A DNA stretch of 64,000 bases from Erodium maritimum (GCA_963921825.1 OY997593.1:64278039-64342038), one strand, 5' to 3'; positions 1 to 11,774 are shown, counted from the stretch's first letter. Numbers and translations are program-made. Notes: generated by a model from the letters alone, not told the origin.

Positions 1-30
1 GTATGGATGGAGTAGAGAATGTAGTCCATG

Positions 31-90
31 TCATACGACGTATGGACTGAGTAAAGCACATACTCGTGTCATACGGCGTGTGAACTGAGT
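31..90 (+). repeat. Imperfect direct repeat in the putative gypsy LTR
   Basis: Two copies of a 22-bp unit of the form TCATACGRCGTRTGRACTGA plus GT lie at 31-52 and 69-90, offset by 38 bp. A partial, diverged copy (CATACGGTGTA) follows near 110. They lie in the presumed LTR of the gypsy remnant. Confidence 0.6.
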
Positions 91-1288
91 AGGAATTGTA
101 TTGGATCCATACGGTGTACAGAATGCCGTACGAAGCATAAAATAGTAATTTTTTTAGTCAGATTCTCTCTTTTTCCCTTAGTTTTTATCGATGTATAAAT
201 AGGAAATTAGGGCATTAGAGAGGGGATCACGAGTTTCAGAGGGAAACACGATTTTGGAGAGCTAGAAAACTGATTTGGAGATTGAGAGAAGAATCAAAGA
301 GTTCGTATTGGATTGTCTTCATCATTTTCATCGTTAACTGGTATTTGTATCACAATTATCGTTTAAGATGTTCATTGTTGATTTGATATTTGTTGTGTTT
401 TCATTATGATGTCATAAACTAAATACCTTTGATTTAGTACTAGGGAAACGATATGATGAACTAAATTAATGTGTTTTGGTTGTGCATTTGTCAAACTAGT
501 ATCTACGATATTGTTTATTTATTTATGCTCGTAATACTATATCGCCTTGATCACGTGATGTATGATTTAATCTTGTTAACCAACAATTGAGAAATGAGGT
601 TAAGAAGAAGAAATAGGAATTAAATAGCTCGAGTTTCAATCTAGAGTAGAATATAGTTAGACTGACACGAATGCAATAACTATAGGAGTAAAACCCGAAA
701 GTTAGAGGAATTCGTAAACCTTAATGCTTGGTACCTTGCTACACCTATATTAAAGATAATTAGGTGGTCAGAGTACGATACAGTCCTAATACAATCGAGA
801 AATGGTTAAGACTAGTGATAGAGAATTCATGTGGCCTTTAAAGTAGGTATTAGTTGCAAATGTAGACCGAAGTCTGATAAGTTGTTCATCATATTCGAAC
901 CCCATTAATGTCCTAGATCGTCTAAAATCTCTGATTTCAAAAACCACTTTTTATATTGTGTTCTCGCATTCTCGGATCATTTACATTACTTCATAATTGC
1001 ATCAAATTATTATTTTCATAACAAGGCCAATCATCGGTATAGGAATAGTTTGACGATCGAATTAATTAACTAGAGTGTTTTTCTAATTAATCCCTTGGGT
1101 ACGATAACTCAGACTAAACCTCGAATACTACTTGACGACTGGTACGCTTGTCGTGCCATTTTGAGAGTTAATTCTCGGAGTGTCAAGTTAATGGCGTTGT
1201 TGCAGGGGAGCAACTAAGGCAACTCTGATATATTTCTAATTCGTGTTAAGACTATTTCATTTTTTATTGTATTCAATTTAATTTAGTT

Positions 1289-1840
1289 ATGCAGTTGCGG
1301 ACTCACCCCTCTCCGAGTTTTGTGTCTATAAATATTGAAGAGATCGAGAGGAACACGAGGATTGTAAAGCGTGAAGGAAAGAAAGTTATGAGTCATCACT
1401 CTGGATCGAGTCATCACTCGGATAATGAGGATGACAACCAAAGGGACGCGATCCAGCAAATGAATGAGAACACAACTAGGGAGCGAACTCCAGTCCCTCC
1501 TGGCTTTAATCCGTTGTTTGCTTCAGAAGAACCATCGAGGTAAAGGTCATTGATGGAGTATGGAACTCCTCATATCCGAAGTCTTGAAACTAGCATTGTC
1601 GCACCGCCCGTCGCAACACAGAAATTTGAAATCAAGACATTGGTTATCAACATGGTGAGGGGCGACCCATTCTACGGGAATGCGCATGACGATCCGTTGG
1701 AACACCTAACAACATTCCTAGAGCTCTATGATACATTCCGGGATAATGTGGTCTCAAATGATGCAATACGCCTTCGGCTTTTTCCTTTTTCATTGAAGGA
1801 TAAAGCAAGTAAGTGGCTGCGTAGTTTACCTCCGAAACCC
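1289..1840 (+). pseudogene. gypsy gag, N-terminal part (broken)
   Basis: One reading frame runs from ATG 1289 to the hAT insertion near 1840, interrupted only by an in-frame TAA at 1541-1543. The second half holds the retrotransposon gag domain: DPLEHLTTFLELYDTF, then RLRLFPFSLKDKASKWLRSL and PP. In related elements this is followed by GS-I-TW-QL and a FPP-KT-KLR segment, and exactly that continuation appears about 5.3 kb downstream at 7210. The protein would form the virus-like particle shell. It is non-functional because of the stop and the insertion. The family assignment is secure, the exact start is not. Confidence 0.8.
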
Positions 1841-1878
1841 TTTTTGATATCCAGTCCGTTTCAACTGGATATCAAAAA
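1841..1878. repeat. Perfect 15-bp inverted repeat at the gag/hAT junction
   Basis: TTTTTGATATCCAGT at 1841-1855 and ACTGGATATCAAAAA at 1864-1878 are exact inverted copies around an 8-base loop. They lie exactly where gag homology ends. Confidence 0.8.
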
Positions 1879-1975
1879 CAAATGTGCAGATGATTCGGAT
1901 TCGGAAGGATTTTAACCGGATTAATCCTATCTTAGTGAGCTTAATATTTTGAGCTCAAGTTCAATTTTTAGAACT

Positions 1976-1992
1976 AATTTTCTGTTGGTAGA
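1976..1992. repeat. 17-bp target site duplication, left copy
   Basis: AATTTTCTGTTGGTAGA occurs here and again at 3399-3415, directly bordering the L1-like insertion. The copies are identical. Confidence 0.9.
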
Positions 1993-3398
1993 TTTTTTTT
2001 TTGAAACGGGAAAGAAGTAGTATTACGATATCATTGTGTTTACAATGTAGGACCTAACAGTCCCGGACACCAGTTTTTGTCCCGATCGACCGTGGCCCAT
2101 CGGGCGCACATGGTTCCATACAGATAGTCTGCTTTGTTTTGCAGATCCGAACTCAAGATTTCCTCGATCCACTGTTTCAAAAAATGCATAACAAACGGAA
2201 TAAAAACTACCTAGCCAAAGTCTTATTCGTCCTAAAACAATCAACCTGAAACTAGAGAAGGCCTTTGTTGCGGATTCCCCGAGACTTCCCAGCTGTAGAC
2301 GTCCCGGGTCTGTGGGTATAGGACCCTGACGGTCCTTCCCACCCCCGCTCTGAAGCATCATTCATCCCCCGGGGGATTGTAGTCCATCGGGCTAACATCC
2401 AGTTCCTTTATTTGGTCAGTAGAGGTTGGCAGCATCTTGGACTCCGGCTTGTGGCCCGTCTTGATCACCCTGGGTCTTGGTCCAACGGTTGTGGTAAATC
2501 GCAGGATCCCCCGTCGAGCCAATGTGCAGTTCATCAGGTCACCCAATCGCGGGTCGGGCCTCTTCCACTTGGCCCCGATCTTCAATTGAGATTTAGGGCT
2601 TAAGGTGTCCTTGTCTTGGCGATTAGCTATCGTCGGGGATGGGACCAGCACCTTAACGGTAGTACTCCGAGCCTCCTGGTGAGCACGGCTCCTGCTGGCC
2701 GCGGATCTCCTTGGGTTTGCTGATCCCGTGTAGTAGGGAGCCCTACCCGGATGACGGCCAATCCCCGGTTGGTCATATCTCGGTTGGTAAGCCGAGGACC
2801 AGGAGAAATAGTGCACCGGATCCCACTAGTAGGCCGGAGTCGTGGTGCGCTCCGGTGGGGGAATGGGAGCCAGGCCCTGAAACAGTGGCTCCTGACGCCG
2901 GAAAGCCTGATCCCAGTCCGGTAGAGGACGTTGATTGCCAAGGCTGGCTGCAAAAGGCCGGACGAACTCCGGTGTGGATCGATGCCAGGGAGACTGGTGC
3001 AACCACGTCGGATCGTGGTGCACATCGTGCATGGACCACCATCTATTATGCGAGACCAAAATGGGGCTGGCATGGTCGAGCATGGGGGGGCGCGGGTGAT
3101 CGGTCTCAGGGAGGCGACCATGAGGAAGATGGGTCGCCGACCATGGTGTCCGGGCGGGGTACCCATCGCGTTGGCAGTGGGAGAACGGCAAAACCATGGT
3201 GTGAGGATGAGGAGGAGGTCAGTGACGCGATGGGGACTGTAACAGAAGGAGAAGAGACGGTGGACAGGTGGAGAAGGGGCGGTATACGGCAGTGAAGGGA
3301 CGACGGCGGCGGGTGGAACCCTAGATAGGGTTTAGAGATGAACCTCAGAGAGATTTTGTGGAGAGTTTTTTTTTATTGTTTTCCTGACGAGTGTATAA
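1993..3398 (-). mobile_element. Short L1-like non-LTR element (about 1.4 kb)
   Basis: This unit lies exactly between two identical 17-bp duplications. On the plus strand it opens with a T run, which is the poly-A tail of a minus-strand element ending GATATCGTAATACTACTTC plus A run. The minus-strand 5' end (3398 downward) is a CT-rich leader with a TAGGGTTCC motif followed by Pro/Arg-rich ORF1-like frames (for example 2358-2816, containing RRGILRF and PRPRVIKT). No endonuclease or reverse transcriptase is present. It is far shorter than the 5-6 kb of a full L1, so it is internally deleted or a non-autonomous derivative. A second copy of the family lies at 9601-13320. Confidence 0.8.
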
Positions 3399-3415
3399 AA
3401 TTTTCTGTTGGTAGA
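3399..3415. repeat. 17-bp target site duplication, right copy
   Basis: Identical to 1976-1992. It closes the L1-like insertion. Confidence 0.9.
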
Positions 3416-3451
3416 AATTAATACTAACAACAGCTACAAAGTAATTAATAA

Positions 3452-3545
3452 TAATAATGTGGGTGAAAACCCATTATGCAAGAATCATTGAGTTCATCTC
3501 AATAGTTGAACTCATTGATAAATGCATAATGATGAAAAAACACCC
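3452..3545. repeat. Imperfect snapback hairpin in hAT 3' region
   Basis: CATTATGCAAGAATCATTGA plus GTTCA pairs, with a few mismatches, with TGAACTCATTGATAAATGCA plus TAATG, separated by a loop of about 10 bases. It lies between the L1 insertion and the hAT transposase C terminus. It could be a tiny nested foldback element or a hAT subterminal structure. Confidence 0.5.
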
Positions 3546-4057
3546 CATAATCTAAATTTTATAATAATAAGCAAATATCAAGACAAGAAGTATCTCACAA
3601 CTTGTGAAAATAAACAAATCATAAACCAAATTACAAAGTTTATAAAACTTGTTTCTTCCATTCTCTTCTTCCACATCAGCTGGACCTCACCTTCTTCATA
3701 AATTCTCCACTTCACCAACAACACTACCTTCTAGTCCTAATATTTAGATAAAACAAAGTAAGCAACAAAATAAAAGAGTAAATATTCATATGACATTTGA
3801 AAACATTATAAAGTAACCAAAAGTATTGTACTTATAATAACTCATTCATACCTTCTTGAACTTGTTCAAACAAGTTCGCGACTTCCTCGTCATCCAACCA
3901 TGAAGTAATTGGACTTTTGAACTAATCTTGGAGGCAAATCAAGCACTCCACAGTTGGTGGCTTGAGACTACACCTATAATCTGTCACAATCCTAGAACCA
4001 GAACTGAAAACAGATTCAGAAGCAACAGTGGATACCGGAATGGCTATAACATCTCTG

Positions 4058-4130
4058 GCTAGGGCTGGGCAAATATCCGGCCATCACCGAAAACCGACCG
4101 TCACCGACCGTCCCCATCACACTATTTTTC
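4058..4130. other. hAT-terminus-like scrap inside the transposase gene
   Basis: TAGGGCTGGGCAAATATCCG interrupts the transposase reading just upstream of the dimerisation domain. TAGGG-TGGGCAAA is a familiar plant hAT terminal sequence. It is followed by short CACCGACCGTC-type direct repeats. It may be the remnant end of a second, mostly deleted hAT or MITE. Only this one end is visible. Confidence 0.4.
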
Positions 4131-5954
4131 ATCCTCTCAAACATAGCATCATACATTCCAACATCATAACCACCATCATCCAAATCAGTAGTAGGTAATA
4201 CAACATGTACCATAACTACGAACAACTTGTCATATTCCACATACATACCATCCAAAGTTGTCTTAACTTGTGATTTAAGCAAAACACGTTTATCTACTGA
4301 ATAGATACTGTCAATAATAAAGTTCACATATCTCAATTTGCGACGAGGATCTAATATGGGAGCTATGAAAACAAACATGTTCAACTTCTCTAGGTCATTA
4401 TATTTGTTGTACTTAGTCTCCATGCAAAGAGCCATAGTCATAATATGAGCATGTGATAAACTTTTACCTTTTTCAATCAGACCATACAACATACTAATAT
4501 CACTCAAAACCATACTAGATGTGACATGCAAAGAAGCAGACATACGCACAGTCATACTATAAAATAGTTTTAAATATCCCATAACAAAGTCAGGCCCCAG
4601 AAAATCAGCTTCAGTCAATACACCAAGTGTCCATTACTATCCTTCTTCTTGGCTTTCTCCATTTCAGATTTGAGATCGCGATATTTTAAAAACGGTTTCT
4701 CAAACTTTAGGGCAACATCAAGCATCAAGTAAGTGGAATTCCACCTAGTGCATACATCAAGACTAAGCATTTTTTTTATTGTACATTTAATTTTTCAACT
4801 AAGGCTTTGAACTTTGCTGACCTTGCAGGAGATAACCTAATCCACCTAATAGAAAATCTCACTCTCTCAATGGAATCAACCAACATTTTAGTACCATCAC
4901 TCACTATAAGATTTAAAATGTGAGCAACACACCTCATGTGCATGAACTTTCCTCCCAAGAGAGAATTCGGTATGAAATCGAAACTCTCTTGCAAGTACTT
5001 AATAGCCTTATCATTTGCACTAGCATCATCAACTGTTACGGTCATTATCCTATATAAACCCCAAGCATTAAGACACGACTCTAGGCTAGCCCCAATATCA
5101 TTCCCACTATGTCCAACTATCGGACAAAAATTGAGTATTTTTTTCTGTGACTTCCAATTCTCATCAACATAATGAGCAGTCAAAACCATGTAATTGATAT
5201 TTTGGTTGGAAGTCCATGTATCCGTAGTCAAAGAAACTCTAGGTTTAGCATCTTTAAAATAAGCGAGCAACAATGACTTTTCAGATTTAAATAACCCAAA
5301 AATACATTTAGCAATTGCAGTCCTACATGGAATAGAAAATAGCGGACATCAAATAGACATGAACAATTTAAAACCTTCACCCTCAACATGCGTAAAAGGC
5401 AACTCATCAAGCACTATCATCTTGGCGAGAGCAATTTTACAACCTTCTTAATCAAATCGCCAAGATAATAATGAAGATGGTTTGTCTTTTTCAGCAGCAG
5501 AATAATTAAGTAGTTGTTGTCCCTTTGGTATTATTTTAGAGTTTTTAGGGCATATCTTAACATGATTGTTAAGAGTAGTTGTACCATAATCCTTGGTTTT
5601 ACAACCCAAAAACTTATGACACATCCTACATTGAGCCTTTTGTTCCCCATCTTTCATTACCAAATCAAAGAAACCTCAACAACTAGATGCATTTTTTTTC
5701 TTCTTAATTTTGGCTATAGGAAGAAGCTTACCATGGGGAGATGTCGTTGCACCTCCCCCACCTTCAGCATCCGGTACATTTGAAGTAGAAGAAGATGCAA
5801 TAATATCACCAGCAGCCCCCGCAGATTCAGATCCATCTGCTGTGACAGGTTCTCCCTTCAATTTTATAGCAAACCAGTTAGATTAGATTAAGACAGATAT
5901 GATAAATTAATACATACATTATTTGCAAAATTATTAATTGTAATATAATTACCT

Positions 5955-6262
5955 ATTTGCACAAAACTTTTCCTTTTCCTTTTCCTAAATACAACATCAG
6001 TTCTTGCTTAACACTTTTGAGCAGAATTATAAAATAAAACTGATAAAATAACTAACCTATGGAAAATAAAACTCATTTTAAACATAATCATCTAAGTTCA
6101 TCCCTTGCACAAAACTTACTAATCGTAATCTAGTCACTTATTTGCACAAAACTTTTCCTTTTCCTAAATACAACATCAATTCTTGCCTAACACTTTTGAC
6201 CAGAATTATAAAATAAAACTGATAAATAACGAACTTATGGAAAATAAAACTCATTTTAAACA
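5955..6262. repeat. Two-copy tandem duplication in hAT transposase intron/5' region
   Basis: A segment of about 120 bp starting TTTGCACAAAACTTTTCC appears at about 5955 and again at about 6139. The copies share CTAAATACAACATCA and the closing GGAAAATAAAACTCATTTTA. The offset is about 185 bp. Confidence 0.7.
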
Positions 6263-7209
6263 CCACTTTCATACTATTAGCATATATAATTGAACTAATT
6301 TGGCTATGCATCAAGTAACGTTGTCACAGACTCACGGTCATAGTGTTGTCACTAACATTACCAAACAAAAACAATTAAACCTTTAAAAAAAACTAAGATC
6401 GGAACCAGATTGTTTACCTCATTATCGGACATTTGGTGTTGCTCACGGTTCGGATTTGGAGACTCCCTACAAGCTTGAGAGAATTTCATGTTGCTAGAGG
6501 ATGAAGAACAGATTGAGGAACCGTAGCTTTCCTCTTTGATTGTTCCTCTTTTATCCATACGAAGTTTTTTTTTGATAGGCGATGTTTATCCATGAGAAGT
6601 TAACGGTAAGAATTCAGAATCGGGAAAGAAGAGGGAAGATTTCCTATGAAATCGTTGATTGATTATGGTTTGTCGAAGACGAGGGGTTGGATTGGTTTTG
6701 GGAAGTCGGCTAGGGTTTCGAAGACGAGGGGTGGCATCGGGCATGCGCACGGTTTTGGGGAAAAAAGGGAATCACAATTGATATTTGATATGAATATACG
6801 ATTACAAATGGAATATATTTCAAAAAAATATATGCAAATGCAATGAGTAATGACCGAATCTGAGTATATTTGATTGGATACGAATCGCCAAACTAGAATC
6901 AATTGAGCTGATGTGCCGCACAACTTAAGTTGGGCCTAAATGCCATTAATTTGATGGGTTGCCACTATTTAATGTGATGTTACTAAATAGTTAATAGCCT
7001 AAATGCCTAATAAGCTTAATATTCTGGGCTGGACAAGATTATATCCGGAATCCGCCGAATCTAAGATACCAGATTCGGGTCCGGATGATCCGGATATGCA
7101 GGTTCCGGTTCAGATTTTGTCCATATTTGATCGGATTGGTCATTTTTTGGATCGGATCGCTCCAGATTTGGGTATTTTTTCGGATTTCGGATTTTTGGAC
7201 ACACCCCTA

Positions 7210-8260
7210 ACTGGGAGTATTAGAACATAGGACCAGTTGGTGGACGAATTCATGAATCAGTACTTTCCATCTAAGAAGACGATAAAGTTGAGATATGACA
7301 TCAATACATTTGCTCAAAAGGTGATGAAACGTTGGTAGAAGCATGAGAGAGGTTCTCTGATTTATTGACAAAATGTCCACATCATGGGCAACCATTATGG
7401 GTTCAATTACAGACTTTATACTCTAGTCTGAATGAGGTCAACCAAGGACAATTGAATTCAGCACCTGAGAAATCTTTTGTGAACCTGACTCTAATGAATA
7501 ATTGGCCCTCTTAAATTTAATGACCTCTAATAGTGTTTGGCATTCCAATAGAAAAGGAGCAGGATCCCATGAAACAATTAATGGAGTGGAGTCATCTTCA
7601 ATGGACAAGGTGGTGGAACAGATTGTCCAAAGTTTGACAAAGAGGTTGGATGCAAGGCAAGTATCTTTAGGTCCTTATCCATTTGACTATATTGAAGGTA
7701 TTCGAGAACCCTGGGGAGAAATTGTTAACTATGTGAGGAATCTGAGTCAAGCTCTTCAAGGATTTCAACAAAGACCTCAAGGACAAGGCTATCAACAAAG
7801 GCCTCAAAACCAACAGTTCCAACAGTGGCCTTAGAACTAGCAGTATCAACAACAGCCTTAAAATGCACCCCCACAAGATGCTTCCTCCAAAATAGAGCAG
7901 ATGATGTTAATCACGATGACACATATGGGGGAGAATAAAAAGGAAGAGGTTGAGTGGTGCAAGACATTTGTGCAGGAACAAAAGACATTTATGAAGTAGC
8001 AACAGGAAATGAATTGCAACAATGGCTCTTGGTTCCAGAACATAGAGATCCAAATTGGGCAAATATCAGCTGTATTGAATTCCAAGGCTCCAATAATCTT
8101 GCTCAGTAACATAGAGAAGAACCCCAGAGAGAGTGTCAATTCCATAATGTCAATTCACAATCAGACACTAGATGAACATGGCTCTCCACATGACGATGAT
8201 GCAGTTGGAAGCCACCATAAAGGGCAGAGGTTGAGGAGCCCATCATAGGTAAGAAGGTAA
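7210..8260 (+). pseudogene. gypsy gag, C-terminal part and Q-rich tail (broken)
   Basis: This resumes gag after the hAT insertion: GSIRT, stop, DQLVDEFMNQYFPSKKTIKL, then NTFAQKV. Several in-frame stops follow (for example around 7229, 7337 and 7365). A Gln-rich repeat region (QQRPQGQGYQQRPQNQQ) lies at 7760-7860, and a segment of the type found before the protease (NIEIQIGQISAVLNSK) lies near 8040-8090. This is the downstream half of the gag at 1289-1840. Confidence 0.75.
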
Positions 8261-8269
8261 GGGAGTCAA

Positions 8270-9166
8270 TTGTTGCCACATCTTCCTTTTCCATCTGCAC
8301 GTAAGGATAGTAGGTTTGTTGGTCAATATTCCTTCTTTTTAGATATTTTTAGGAGGTTGGATATTAATATTCCTCATCTCGAAGCATTGACCAAGATTCC
8401 TAAGATAGCCAAATTTATGAAAATGTTGCTAAGTCATAAAAAAAAATTAGATGGAAAGATTGTGAATCTGAGTGAAGAGTGTTCAGTCATATTGCCGAAC
8501 AAATTACCTCTTAAGTGTAAGGACCCAAGAAGCTTTACTATACTATGTGACATAGGTATGTAGACTTTGAAAAGTCCCTATGTGATTTAGGGGCCAGTAT
8601 AGACCTTATGCCACTATCAATGTTTAGGAAGTTAGGACATGGGGATGAGCCCACGCCAACCTCAGTGACCTTACAACTAGCAGACAGGTTAGTGAAATTT
8701 CCTAGGGGAATAGGGCATTATAGAGAATGTATTAGTTAAAGTTGGGGAATTTATATACCCCACAGATTTCATCGTTTTAAATATGGAGGAGGATCATAGG
8801 ATCCCTCTTATTATGTGGAGACCATTTTTGGCTACTGCTGGAGCTTTAATTGATGTAGAACGAGGGGAAATTACGATCAGGTATGGTGAGGAGAAGAAAA
8901 CATTTTATGTGGTCAAGGGTAACATTAAAACCAGGGACTCAACATGTAAACTCATCAATTCTGAAGATGAGCCTATGATTGAGGTGAATCAAGAAAACAA
9001 CAAAATCCCTCAACAAGCTGAATTAGAGAACCATGATAGGGTAGCTATAAAGGATCAACTTAAATCTCTACTGAATAATATGAAATGTGTATATCTGATT
9101 GAGAATGATATATACCCTATTGTGATTCCATCTAACTTACTTGATGACGAGGAAGAAGACTTATGA
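8270..9166 (+). pseudogene. gypsy aspartic protease region (broken)
   Basis: An LPHLPFPSARKD start and a spacer with KFMKMLLSHKKKL and EECSVILPNKLPLKCKDP are followed by a stop near 8561. The protease itself is then readable in shifted frames at about 8575-8860: CDLGASIDLMPLSMFRKL, VTLQLADRLVKFPRGIG and, in the frame open at 8783-9166, MEEDHRIPLIMWRPFLATAG plus ALIDVERGEITIR. CDLGAS replaces the usual D(T/S)GA catalytic motif, as is common in plant Athila/Tat proteases. The remainder (to 9166) is the acidic linker to the missing reverse transcriptase. Confidence 0.75.
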
Positions 9167-9350
9167 ATGTTCTCAGGACAAAGAGTAGAATGTTGGGTGA
9201 AACATTGATCCATATTCAAGAATGTAACCCGTCGTGTTGTATGTGTAGGGTCTTGGTGGAAAATGATCTTAGCTTGGTGGTGAACTTGTGGAAGAAGGCG
9301 AAAGAGATTGGTGAAGGTGTATAGGCGAGTGGAACCTACAACACTTTAAT

Positions 9351-9600
9351 TTTCCGTTTATTTGATTGATTTTCCATGTTTGGGTGAAACAATAGTAGAC
9401 AACTCCATATGATACAACAAACTAACTACCTATCTACCAGTAGCTTAAAACAGGGATAAAATATTTACATAGTAGATCAATTCCCAGTCTAAGACAATCC
9501 CACAACAAAACAATGAAACATTTTCTAACACCTCACAACCAATTCTTATCAATCAGTGTTCAAGCAATCATTTGAACTATTTATCTATCACGAATCACAT
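9351..9600. other. AT-rich gap, nothing recognised
   Basis: This lies between the gypsy remnant and the second L1-like copy. It probably holds the missing 3' end of one of them. No gene or repeat is evident. Confidence 0.4.
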
Positions 9601-9921
9601 ATTAAGGCTGCGGTTGTCTCGGGTCTGTGGGTATAGGCCCCAGGCGGTCCACCCCACCCCCGCATTGGGAGATCATTCACCCGTCGAGGGGCTATAGCCC
9701 CCCGACCTTATTACATAGTCCTGAGTTTGGCCGGTTGTATCCGGGGAATTCGGTTTCTCAAATTCTCCACCAGTCGCCTCTGGCTCCTTTCTTGTCTTGA
9801 TCTTCCGAGGACGGGGGTCAATGTCAGGGTTGTACCTCAATATACCTCGACGGACCAACGATATCTCCCCCTGTGTGTAACGATTCACCGGGGGCCTAGG
9901 GCGACCGGGGGGGCTGTGGGT

Positions 9922-9926
9922 AGAGG
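9922..9926. repeat. 5-bp target duplication AGAGG (left), LTR unit A
   Basis: AGAGG directly precedes TGTAAGAACC and recurs at 12640-12644 directly after GGGGCGTGACA. Confidence 0.85.
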
Positions 9927-10844
9927 TGTAAGAACCGCCCCCGGTCGATCCCCGTCGAACCGGTGATTTTTTGGGAAGTTTGACTTTCGGCCGGAAAAGT
10001 CAACCGATGACTCCGGGAGTCATTCGGGACCTTTCCGGGACCCAAAAATCTTAGACGTCGTTATGTTTAGCTTAGTTGGGTCGTTTCCATTCAATTGACT
10101 GTTTTTGCGAAAAAAAGTCAAATTCGGGTCAAGCTTAGGCCATTTAACGACTAAACCCTAATTAAATTAAAGGTGCTGGAATTTATTAAGGGCAAGGTGA
10201 CCCCCACTAGGACACTTGTCCATAGTGGCTTGGAGGAGAAGAAATGGGTCTCTAATGACCCATTTGCCCTCATAAGTGCCAAAATAGAAGAAGGAAGCTA
10301 GGAGGGGCCTTTTGGTCAATACAACTATAGGTTAAAGGCATTTTTGGGTTACATTTCAGCTCTTATTTCCTATAGTGGCCGAATTCTACAAGAGAGAGAG
10401 GAGGAGGAGAAGCTTCTTAGCTTGAGGAAGAAGAAAGAGAGAAAAGGGAGAAGCTTGAAGCCATTTCTTCATCAAACCCTCTCCAAAATCTCCAAATCTT
10501 CATCATCTATTCACCCTCAAGATAAGTAACCTCTTAACTTCTACTTTCAATCAATTCAAAGTTATGGGTTTCCATGGTTTTTGCTTGAACTAGATAGGTT
10601 TTGGTTCATTTGTAGTTACATGGTTGTTTTGTTGAAGTTTAATGGAAGTTTTGATTGGAAATATTTTGATTATTGATGTATGGAGGAAACCCATTTTGGG
10701 TATTGAAGTTGGAGGGTTTGAGTGACTGATTTTGAGGTTTGTTGATGTTAAAAATGGAGTTTTTGAAGTAGATTTTCGTAGAAACGAAGTTGGGGAAGAA
10801 GGAGCTTGAACCTGCCCATATTTGGCACAGAAAGGGCTTGGTTC

Positions 10845-11090
10845 CAGCCCTCTGAGCGGCGCGGAACGGGCACGGTGCCGGCCCTCTGAGCGGCACGGTC
10901 CGTGCCTGGTACCGGCCCTCTGAGCGGCGTGGTCCGGGCTCGGTACCGGCCCTTTGAGCAGCACGGTCCGGGTCCAAGACCGACCCTCTGAGGGGCACGG
11001 TCCGAGCCTGGTGCCGGGCCTCTGAGGGGCACAGTCCGGGCCTCGTTCCGGGCCTTTAAGGGACACGGCTCGGGCCTGGTTCTAGAACCG
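10845..11090. repeat. GC-rich minisatellite, about 34-bp unit x about 7-8
   Basis: The unit is roughly GGCCCTCTGAGCGGCACGGT plus CCGGGCCTGGTACC, with substitutions between copies. It is strikingly GC-rich against AT-rich flanks and creates spurious Arg/Pro-rich minus-strand frames. Units B and C have unrelated GC-rich blocks at the matching position. Confidence 0.85.
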
Positions 11091-11774
11091 TGTGCTGCCC
11101 GAATTGGGCCTAGTTCGGGCCCAAGTTTTACCTTTTGGCCCAAGTTTTATCGTTATGGTTAATTTGGTTTTTCTTCTTTAAAATCGATTTTGTTTGTGTA
11201 TTTAATTATAGTATTAATTTATGTTTCTAGACCTTTTTCTCGAGCTCGGAGGAGGAGTCTACTAGACGGCTTTGGTGTTTAAGCGTTTGGAGAACTTTTG
11301 AGGTAGGGAAGAGTAGTAAGTTTCCGCTTTAATTAAGGAATGCTAATAGTATGCATATAGGATGATAATAACCGGAAGAGTCTTAGTTTGCATATAGGAT
11401 GTGATTCACTAGAATAACCGCTTTCAATTATGGGAATTGCGTGCTGTAGAATGGTCATGTCGAGCCTTAGGTTTGATTGTTGTTGTGTTTGATTGTTGTT
11501 AATAGTCCTTAAATGTCGATACATGTTCCATTCTTTGGTTAATCTAAGAATCATCTTATGCCATGTGAACTATAATAACTGTGTTATGAATGGTTGTTCC
11601 GTGATATGATTGGTTGAATGAATGTGTTGAATGTGATATGATTGTTGCCTTGTGATATGATCGGGTGAATGATAGACCGTTGTGGCGTGCTTGGTAAGTT
11701 GTTTCGGTAAGCTTGTTGGTATGATGAGTTCAGTGTAACGTGATTGAGTTTGGTATTGTGTGTTATTGTTGTTA

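Larger units (their letters stand above)
3922..6558 (-). pseudogene. hAT transposase (zf-BED / RICESLEEPER-type), degenerate
   Basis: Read downward from 6558. A Ser-rich first exon (MDKRGTIKEESY...) probably ends at a GT donor near 6415. Then comes an acidic/Ser-rich stretch (5861-5676) and a BED zinc finger at 5663-5540 (CRMCHKF...NNHVKICP). Then the catalytic core with RVSLTTDTWTS, the transposase D-region DDASANDKAI and the CAHILNL motif (5273-4776), and a conserved middle part (4618-4130). Last is the hATC dimerisation domain at 4059-3922 (ARDVIAIPVSTVASESVFSS), with a stop at 3922-3924. It is broken by stops and frameshifts between 5663 and 4620 and by foreign sequence at 4058-4130. It cannot make an active enzyme. 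Confidence 0.85.
1841..7209 (-). mobile_element. hAT DNA transposon inserted in gypsy gag
   Basis: The gypsy gag frame stops at about 1840 and resumes at 7210; the DNA between carries a hAT transposase on the minus strand. The right edge ends in CACACCCCTA, that is TAGGGGTGTG read inward, a common plant hAT terminus. Subterminal sequences at both sides are rich in CGGATTCGG/ATCCGGAT-type motifs (around 1895-1925 and 7040-7200), a normal hAT trait. Without the L1 insertion (about 1.4 kb) the element is roughly 3.9 kb, normal for an autonomous hAT. The left terminus is not a clear match to the right one and no clean 8-bp target duplication could be shown, so the left edge is approximate. Confidence 0.7.
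1..9350 (+). mobile_element. Degenerate Ty3-gypsy retrotransposon, Athila/Tat-like
   Basis: The coding remnants, in order on the plus strand, are gag, the gag C-terminal Q-rich region and an aspartic protease. No reverse transcriptase, RNase H or integrase follows, so the element is truncated near 9350 or its pol has been lost. The gag style (RLRLFPFSLKDKASKWL) and the segment before the protease (EECSVILPNKLPLKCKDP) are typical of plant Athila/Tat elements. Around 1190-1216 a TGGCGTTGTTGCAGGGGAGC-like string resembles the leader just after the 5' LTR of such elements, so bases 1 to about 1150 are probably LTR. The element is split near 1841-7209 by a hAT insertion. Lineage is inferred from motif style. 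The 5' edge lies outside the window. Confidence 0.75.

Noticed and set aside
10590..11143. Overlapping minus-strand Arg/Pro-rich frames of 119-158 codons
   Set aside because: Translation of the 34-bp GC-rich minisatellite in all frames; a length that is not a multiple of three in a repeat leaves several frames open.
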